From Mantis religiosa (lineage: Eukaryota > Arthropoda > Insecta > Mantodea > Mantidae), in NCBI GenBank assembly GCA_030765055.1, contig CM060950.1:459329710-459393709 (forward strand): a DNA stretch of 64,000 bases. The letters run 5' to 3'. Below are positions 58,003-64,000 of the stretch, in pieces. The position numbers were made by a program, and so were the translations under genes. A model generated the notes under the pieces. That model ran no database searches. It was not told the DNA's origin and was given only the letters and a program-made list of their open reading frames with translations. Every line of letters begins with the position of its first letter. Within the stretch, counting starts at the first letter, position 1.

Positions 58003-60163
58003 TCAATCACATTCTAGTTTGGCGACCAGTATAGTAATGAATCTCTTCCACAATATAGCTGCAACGGTCATTTCCATAGCACTTGAAGAGCCACTATAGT
58101 TAGCTTCACAGTTTCCAACTTGTTTATGCTCTGTAACCCATTTCTGATAAGCATCACTTTTAAAGCCTAATGATGTTTGTTTCTGTGCACAATAACTACA
58201 GTATTTGGACATTATTCCGAAGTCAATAACAAGACCTGTAAGTACTACTATAACTCCTATACCATATACAGAAGAAAATCCTCGTTTTTGCCACTTGCCA
58301 TCATAGGATACAGTAATGTCTATGATATCATTCATATTCAAACTAGGAAGTGCATCAAAATAGACATGATGTACTGCAGCCTGAGCATCTTTCAAAGCAG
58401 CCATGCATATATCTTAATTTGTTTCCACAATGTTTAACAAATGGGCATTATAAGAGGAAGTGCTAATAACTGGCATACCCATTCTCATGCAGAATTGTTC
58501 TAGGCCAGCATAACCCTTACCCAGTGACATAAAGGTGTTCACCATGCTTTGATTTACCACATAAGGTGGGCGAAATGAATCTGAGTTTTCAACTCTGGAA
58601 CTTATATGTTATTCATTTATAATAGAATTACATGATGGGCATTTTACAATTTAGAGGCAAGCCCATTATATTTTTAAAAGGAAACTTTCAGTCCTTCTGA
58701 ATCACAATTAGCACATTTTGTGCCTTGGTATACATGCTCCCAAAAACTTGAATGAATTAAAGTATAATCTGGAACTACATTTGACTTACTTGACTTATTT
58801 CCTGTTATTCCTAAGTGGAACAAAGGGCAGCAGTAAAGTTCCTCCAGTGTACTCTGTTTCCAGCCAGCCATTTTACTTCTTTCCAGCTTTTCCCTCCTTC
58901 CTTGGCTTCCTCCTCTACTGATCGCTTCCATGTCTTCTTAGGACGTCCCCTCTTTCTTACTCCTTGAGGATTCCAATCTAATGCAGTCTTCTCAACGGCT
59001 CCATCTGGTTTTCTCAACGTATGGCCTATCCAGTTCCACTTTCTTTGTTTTATTTGACAGTATATTGGGGTTTGGTTGGTTTTTCCCCACAGTTCTTCAT
59101 TTGATATTATTTCCGGTCATCTTATGTTTAAAATATGCCTCAAGCATCTGTTTACAAAGACCTCCATCTTCTTGTATGTTACATCCATGACTTTCCATGT
59201 TTCACAACCATAGAGGAGGACTGATTTTACATTGGTGTTGAACAACCTAAGTTTTGTCTTCAAAAAGATGTTATTTTTCCATATGGGGTATAGCTGCACA
59301 AATGCTCCGTTTGCTAGTCGTATCCGTCTTTTTATATCTTCTTCTGCTCCTCCTACTTTTGTAACCATACTTCCTAAGTATAGGAAAGTATTCACTTCTT
59401 CAATTTCTACACCATTTACTTCTAATTTATTTTGATGGTTACAATTTATCCTCATCTGTTTTGTTTTACAGGAGTTTATCTTCAATCCAACATTCTTTGC
59501 TTCTTCTTGTAACCTTCCAACCTTACTCTCCATATCCCTAAATCTTTGAGCTAGCAAACATATATCATCTGCAAAGTCAAGATCTTCAAGACAATTCTTG
59601 ATACCCCATTGGATTCCTCTTTTCCTTTTCCCTATAACCTTTCTCATAGTTCTATCCAACACCACTAAGAATATTGTTGGGGAAAGAATACACCCTTGTC
59701 TTACTCCAGATTTAGTTTCCATGGGTTCTGAGAGATTACCTTCGTGTATTATCTACACCTTGGAGCCTTGATACATATCCTTAATAATATTAATAATCTT
59801 CGGTGGAATACCATATTCCTTCAGAGTTTGCCAAATAGCATATCTACTGACAGAGTAGAATGCTCTTTCAAAATCTATAAATGTTAGGAACTACATTTAC
59901 ACAATCTATATTTATTTCATTGTTACCTGAAAAAATACACAGTTTTCTCTAGCTAGAAGTTGGAATGGACGGTTGAGCACATGAAAATGATGTATTTGCT
60001 TGAGGTTCTAGCATTTCAGATGACTGAGGTTCTTTTGAAGATAAATTTTCCGGTTCCTGAATATTTTCTGTGTCACATTTCGATCTTGCAACTAGGAATT
60101 TAGCTCTCTGAGCCTTCTTTGTATTTTTCTTCCCAGTGGTTCACTTGTGTTCCAATCTATTCA
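58003..60163 (-). pseudogene. Mutator-like transposase relic, interrupted by an RTE-like element
   Basis: The minus-strand start is MNRLEHK at 60163, followed by TTGKKNTKKAQRAKFLVARS. After the RTE insertion: VVPDYTLIHSSFWEHVYQGT (58670-58780), RVENSDSFRPPYVVNQSMVN, then MAALKDAQAAVHHVYF at 58404. The catalytic-type block is DIIDITVSYDGKWQKRGFSS, VLTGLVIDFGIMSKYC and SGSSSAMEMTVAAILWKR. This matches the Mutator-like transposases common in arthropods (conserved D in VSYDG, acidic residue in AMEM). Stops and frameshifts are present and the C-terminus is cut at 58003. Confidence 0.8.
58783..59886 (-). mobile_element. RTE-like non-LTR retrotransposon, 5'-truncated
   Basis: A perfect 12-bp target duplication ggaactacattt (58771-58782, 59887-59898) delimits it. 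On the minus strand: FIDFERAFYSVSRYAIWQTL (RT motif A region, D kept), SGVRQGCILSPTIF, the active site LDFADDICLL, LYLGSMVTKVGG, VLLYGCETWKVMD, then GRPKKTWKRSVEEEAKEGGK and GNRVHWRNFTAALCST. The tail at the low-coordinate end is aataagtcaagtaagtc on the minus strand. The 59117-59722 part is open over 201 residues. The target is the Mutator-like relic. Confidence 0.9.
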
Positions 60164-60565
60164 TGGCTAAGAAGTTCAGTTATATAGGCTAAGGGCACAA
60201 TGCACAACACTGTTTCTGATTTTAGCACTATAAAAACTTAAAAGTTCTTACTTGTAACGTATCACATTAGTTGTAGGTCCTATAACACTAAAAGTAGCAC
60301 AAACAATTAATAAAGCTCCATAAAAGCAAAAGAAAACTATTTCACAGCATCAACAGAACCAGGTTTATGTACTTTCTCAGCAGAACACAAAATAGGCGGT
60401 AAATTGTATTCATTTGTTCAACAAAAATCCTAATTGAGCAGTCTAGCCAACACAGGAAATGCAAAACAAAACTTCCCTGTCACTGAAGGACGCTTAGTTC
60501 CAATGAGCATAGCAATTTCGAAAGTACAGGAGGTACAGGGTTTTGTGGGCTTGGCACCTTGGACG
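60164..60565. other. Unassigned stretch before the second duplication copy
   Basis: Probably the 5' end of the Mutator-like element, but no terminal repeat is recognised. Confidence 0.35.
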
Positions 60566-61400
60566 GGGCAAGTGAGTCCTACCGTTGGTTTTCTTTTCTC
60601 TAAAGTTCGTGATAATTAAGTCAACGTTTCCAAAAATATATTGAAATACAGCAGTACATTCAGCGTTTAAATTTCATATATTAAAATGCTTTATTTTTAT
60701 TTGCATTCTAGTCAAATATAAAAATAGATTACAAAATGAAAGGGGTAACTGAGTCATCCATTGGGGCAAGTGAGACTTGATAATTTATCCACAAAAAATT
60801 GCAACGACTTATATTTAAAAGTATTAGTTTTCTAACGACATAACGCATTGTGTACACAAGGCAATAAAACATATATAAATGTCTACATTTCTAAACAAAA
60901 ATTTTCTTGAGGTTCTTAGTTCAATACCTATCAGCACTTAAAAACGTTATTTGAAAAGTTTTGTATCTGTATTCACTTTTAGCTGCTAATTCTTAGTTCC
61001 AAACACTGCGTAAGATAAGATAAAAAAATATCTATTTTGCAATTTAATGGCATGTATAACATACATTGTCTGTCATTGCCAGTTTTCTCGTACTCACTTG
61101 CCCCGCTTCTACTAATCAGAATAAAACGACACCTGTCATAGAGGCTTCAACAGCTGTTGCCACTGCATAAGAAACTACACATACTGCCACTGTGGAAGTG
61201 TTATGATCTGCTTTGGATTTACATTACTTCAATGCAATATGCATGCCTCTAGTAGTAGCAGTTCTTATATCAAAATCACACAAAACTAGTACGACAGTCA
61301 CTTTCTTTGTTCTGACAACTCCGAGTATTCATCCTTTCAATTATAGACTCTTCCCACGCTCCACGCTCCAAAAAAATACATACTTTGGGAGAAAATCGAG

Positions 61401-61691
61401 ATGATGATTTTGCCCCCCACTGTATCCCCTACCCCGTATATTAATATCACTAATTATGACTCCACCAGAAGAATATTTATTTGCATAAAAGCGAAACCTT
61501 TCGTCTTCTTCAATTCCAATGGACAAACGCAGCAATATGTCACGTTAAGGTTATTAAGATACCGTTATGGTACGCTTTGGGTAAAATTCCAGTGCTTCCG
61601 CCGGTGCAAATGCCCCCAATCTTCCTTTTTAACGTTTAAGGTTTTATGTGAAAATCATTTTGAAGTGCCAATAAAAATCGCCAGAGTATAA
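61401..61691 (+). other. Duplicated frame with weak THAP-like ending
   Basis: A 96-residue frame contains KPFVFFNSNGQTQQ and ends in FRRCKCPQSSFLTFKVLCEN, then HFEVP. The CENHFE ending and preceding SSF resemble the last Cys-x2-His of THAP domains, but the first Cys pair and the AVPTIF-like box are not visible. The copy 1 equivalent (35741-35959) is frameshifted. It may be the remnant of a THAP-bearing transposon; this is weak. Confidence 0.25.
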
Positions 61692-62701
61692 ACAGAAATA
61701 TGCTATAATGTTATATTTGCACTGCTCAATTTTCTGCTTCTCTCGGGTATTGCATTACATGTTTCCTAATTTCCTATCAGGCATAAGAAATTATTATTAA
61801 TGTTACGTATTGTATCTTAAGATAAGATATATTCTGTCAAAAAAAGTAATGCACATTGGTCCTCTGAAATTATTCTTTGTCTGCTGCTTCCACCAAAACA
61901 AGGCAGTGAGGCCAAGGTACGAAGCTTATGACTATAAACGCCTTGTTTATCGTTATCCCACTGTTTATATTACCTTGTGTTTTCGTTTCAGCCCATTTTC
62001 ATTTCATTTGCTACTCATTTCAAAGTATCTGACCCACAATATTTCACATTATGCACTATGTAACGAGGTTTTGTAATAGTTGTACAATAAAAAGAAGCAT
62101 GATCTATACTGCCAACGTAGTACTTTTTTCGTCCGTCGGACTTGAAAAATTAACTTTGTTCTCTAATTTCCGTGAACTTACAAGAAACTTACGTAAATAT
62201 AAGACCATTTCTACACACGTTTATCTCGATTAACATAGGTAGATAGAAGGGTATATTTCTGTAAGAAGACTTTGTACTAGATTAGGAAACAACACGTGAA
62301 AGCTACACGTCATATTTTATTTTTCTTAAGTTTACACATGGTTTATTTTCCCTCGCTTTTGTTTAATTTAAATGCATGTTGAATGAAGGTCGATAACCAT
62401 AAAAACAGCAAATCAATTATAAGAAAATTTTCTGTTTGACTAGCAAAAGTCCAGCAAACAAGATTGCAAAATTCCAGTGATCCACGACCACAATGATCCA
62501 TAACGAAATGCGAGGCCGAAACTTAATGATAAATTTCTTGACAGACATGCCAGAAGGGCACACATAAAAAAAGAACAAAACTTTATTGAACGCCACAGGA
62601 AATCTTCCGAAAGTTCTTACCACAAAAAAACGCCGAAGATCCAGTAATTAAATTACACACACATACACATCTGGGATATATTAGTTCACAAGTGTTTCAC
62701 T

Positions 62702-62820
62702 CTACAGCAGCACCATGACCCCAAGCATATATCCTTACTCCTTAGAAGATTCATTGAACGAGTGGAGGATAGACAAGACTTGAAGATCATGATTTGGTCC
62801 CCTCAAAGTCCTGATATTTG
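62702..62820 (+). pseudogene. Tc1-like transposase fragment, copy 2
   Basis: LQQHHDPKHISLLLRRFIER and LKIMIWSPQSPDI, the counterpart of 37577-37695. DPKH here keeps the P that copy 1 has changed to A. Confidence 0.65.
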
Positions 62821-62998
62821 GTTGTCATTTTTAGTTGTTCTACTACATACATATTTCAGTAGAGATACATGTCCATTATATTAAACTGTAGAATTATTTC
62901 CTTTATTATGTTTCAGTTTTAAAAGTAAACACTGACACAAAGTAATTAAAATGTCTTAGAGAAACCCATTTCAAACAATTAAAATAAATGGCAACCTA

Positions 62999-63565
62999 CT
63001 AGTCCCCATCTGCCCTTGCTTCTTCTGCTTCGACAATTGCTGCCGAAGTCTCATGAGGACGTCTTAGTGGCTTATCAACATCAGAAGGACCTGGCCTTGG
63101 TTCGCTGCCTGCTGCTACCCCTCCACTCAAAATGCGTTCATGCTGACGTCTTTCTTCCATGCGAAATCTTTTACGTTCCGCTTTGCTGACCCCCACTGGA
63201 ATACGGTAAAAAGCCTGGCTCTCCAAATTCTTCTTGGGGTCGTAGGTCCTTGTAGTTACCTCGGTGTCCCAATTCTCCTCTGCTTCAGGCAACTCTGGAT
63301 TATGGTACGGTGAAATACCCAAATCGCCTGTGCCATCATCAACTTGGAACAGATGAGTTTCCACCATGCCACGGTCTGGACAGGTGCGACAATGATTTTC
63401 ATATTCTGGTTTGTCAATATGATGTGCCGCGTTAAACGGACAAACCTTTTTGTCCGCCGTGGGGTAGTTTCTCATGCATTTCACGATATGCCCTTGCATC
63501 CGTGATTTTAAAATTGCATGTGATGCGTTGTAGGGGCATATAATGATAGGATCGTTTTCCTCCAT
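62999..63565 (-). CDS. GTSF1/Asterix-like CHHC zinc-finger protein, copy 2 (intact)
   Basis: 188 residues from MEENDPIIIC at 63565, intronless. CHHC finger 1 uses C10, H16, H26 and C30; finger 2 uses C42, H48, H58 and C62; both have the exact C-x5-H-x9-H-x3-C spacing of GTSF1 and U11-48K. DRGMVE and an acidic stretch with W (EAEENWDTEV) follow, then a basic segment (SKAERKRFRMEERRQHERIL) and an acidic end (AEEARADGD). GTSF1 proteins of about 150-190 residues are essential cofactors of PIWI slicing or silencing. The ATG is chosen because it starts just before finger 1, as in the family, and because copy 1 keeps the same ATG out of frame. The frame stays open upstream to 63706, so a longer N-terminus cannot be excluded. 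The 3' flank has a T-rich region and the duplicated Tc1 fragment. It could be a retrocopy or an expressed paralogue. Confidence 0.85.
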   Translation of the reverse strand: MEENDPIIICPYNASHAILKSRMQGHIVKCMRNYPTADKKVCPFNAAHHIDKPEYENHCRTCPDRGMVETHLFQVDDGTGDLGISPYHNPELPEAEENWDTEVTTRTYDPKKNLESQAFYRIPVGVSKAERKRFRMEERRQHERILSGGVAAGSEPRPGPSDVDKPLRRPHETSAAIVEAEEARADGD

Positions 63566-63589
63566 TGTGTAACGCACCTCCCAGAAGTA

Positions 63590-63860
63590 ATTGAAAATAT
63601 CGGTGCACACCTGTCTCGTGAAGTCCAATATGTCTGCTGCACATGCACCCACAATTATATGATTTATACTATTTTCACAAAACCTTGTAAATTCTGCAAG
63701 CAGCAACGTTTCGTTTCTAAACTTCCTGTCACAGAATATAACACTATTCTTAATTGAAAATATCGGTCACACCTGTCTCGTGAAATCCAAAATGTCTGCT
63801 GCACATCCACTCACAATTATATAATATCCAATACTTCCACAACCCCTTGAAAAGTATTTT
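63590..63860. repeat. Tandem duplication upstream of GTSF1-like copy 2
   Basis: aattgaaaatatcggtgcac starts near 63587 and the second unit, aattgaaaatatcggtcaca, near 63752. It is the same arrangement as 38455-38730, so the tandem repeat predates the segmental duplication. Confidence 0.85.
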
Positions 63861-64000
63861 AAAGAAGAAAGTTAGACATTGGGGTATAAATTAGAAACTC
63901 GCTGAAAAAATTATGTAAGCGGCATTATCCCACTTCAACAATAATCAAGATCTCACAGGCATGCCTCTTTTGTTACAATGATGTTTACATTGATGTGTTC

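Larger units (their letters stand above)
60566..64000. repeat. Segmental duplication, copy 2 (leaves the window)
   Basis: Collinear with copy 1 from cggggcaagtgagtcctacc onward, in the same orientation, about 33 kb apart. It preserves the empty sites of the mariner (60806) and the gypsy element (61383-61390) and lacks two segments of about 370 and 265 bp present in copy 1. The match still holds at 64000, so the right border is unseen. Confidence 0.92.

Noticed and set aside
61401..61691. Genuine THAP-domain gene
   Set aside because: Only the CENHF-like end is convincing; the first zinc ligands and the AVPTIF box are not seen, and the duplicate copy is frameshifted.

Overview
The window reads as a slice of a large, AT-rich, transposon-filled insect genome. 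A cockroach or termite relative is my inference from the family mix (abundant tRNA-derived SINEs, hammerhead-bearing Penelope-like elements, Harbinger, piggyBac, hAT, IS630-like, mariner, Merlin and Mutator-like copies). Nothing looks bacterial. No conventional multi-exon host gene is recognisable. The only protein genes that look intact are two copies of a GTSF1/Asterix-like CHHC zinc-finger gene and the Myb/SANT-like accessory gene of a full-length Harbinger transposon. Almost everything else is decaying mobile DNA, and many insertions can be delimited exactly by target-site duplications (TSDs).

Layout. 1-10.7 kb is a nest of insertions: a non-LTR endonuclease fragment is cut by a ZMYM1-like hAT element (1324-10724, TSD ctttcaag). 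That hAT carries a SINE, a palindromic Penelope-like element (PLE), a non-LTR 3' end and a second, ZBED5-like hAT (6233-10348, TSD atccatac). The second hAT carries another PLE, which carries another SINE. 11-17.8 kb holds SINEs, a mariner relic cut by three SINEs, a tRNA-Ser-like palindromic repeat and a CR1/Jockey-like relic. 18.7-27.1 kb holds a solo LTR, a Tc1-like relic cut by a PLE palindrome, and piggyBac, Merlin, mariner and IS630-like relics. 27.8-38.9 kb is one copy of a segmental duplication whose partner starts at 60.57 kb and runs off the window end. The first copy has since received a deleted mariner (28025-28892) and a complete 6.2-kb Ty3/gypsy element (29486-35657); the second copy preserves both empty sites. 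Both copies end with the GTSF1-like gene on the minus strand.

39.7-51.5 kb is a complete PIF/Harbinger element with convergent seven-exon transposase and four-exon Myb genes. Its introns hold a 158-bp minisatellite, a piggyBac element inserted inside that minisatellite, and a hammerhead-bearing PLE palindrome. 52.5-60.2 kb holds several non-LTR retrotransposons, an I-like element with an RNase H domain, IS630-like pieces, and a Mutator-like transposase interrupted by an RTE-like insertion.

Two themes deserve follow-up. First, at least seven PLE remnants are palindromes with a short one-sided tail, and three pairs plus one single copy carry sequences that fit the hammerhead ribozyme core. Second, a piRNA-pathway-type gene (GTSF1-like) sits twice, intronless and open, inside transposon-like duplicated DNA and appears to be diverging mostly by amino-acid replacements.
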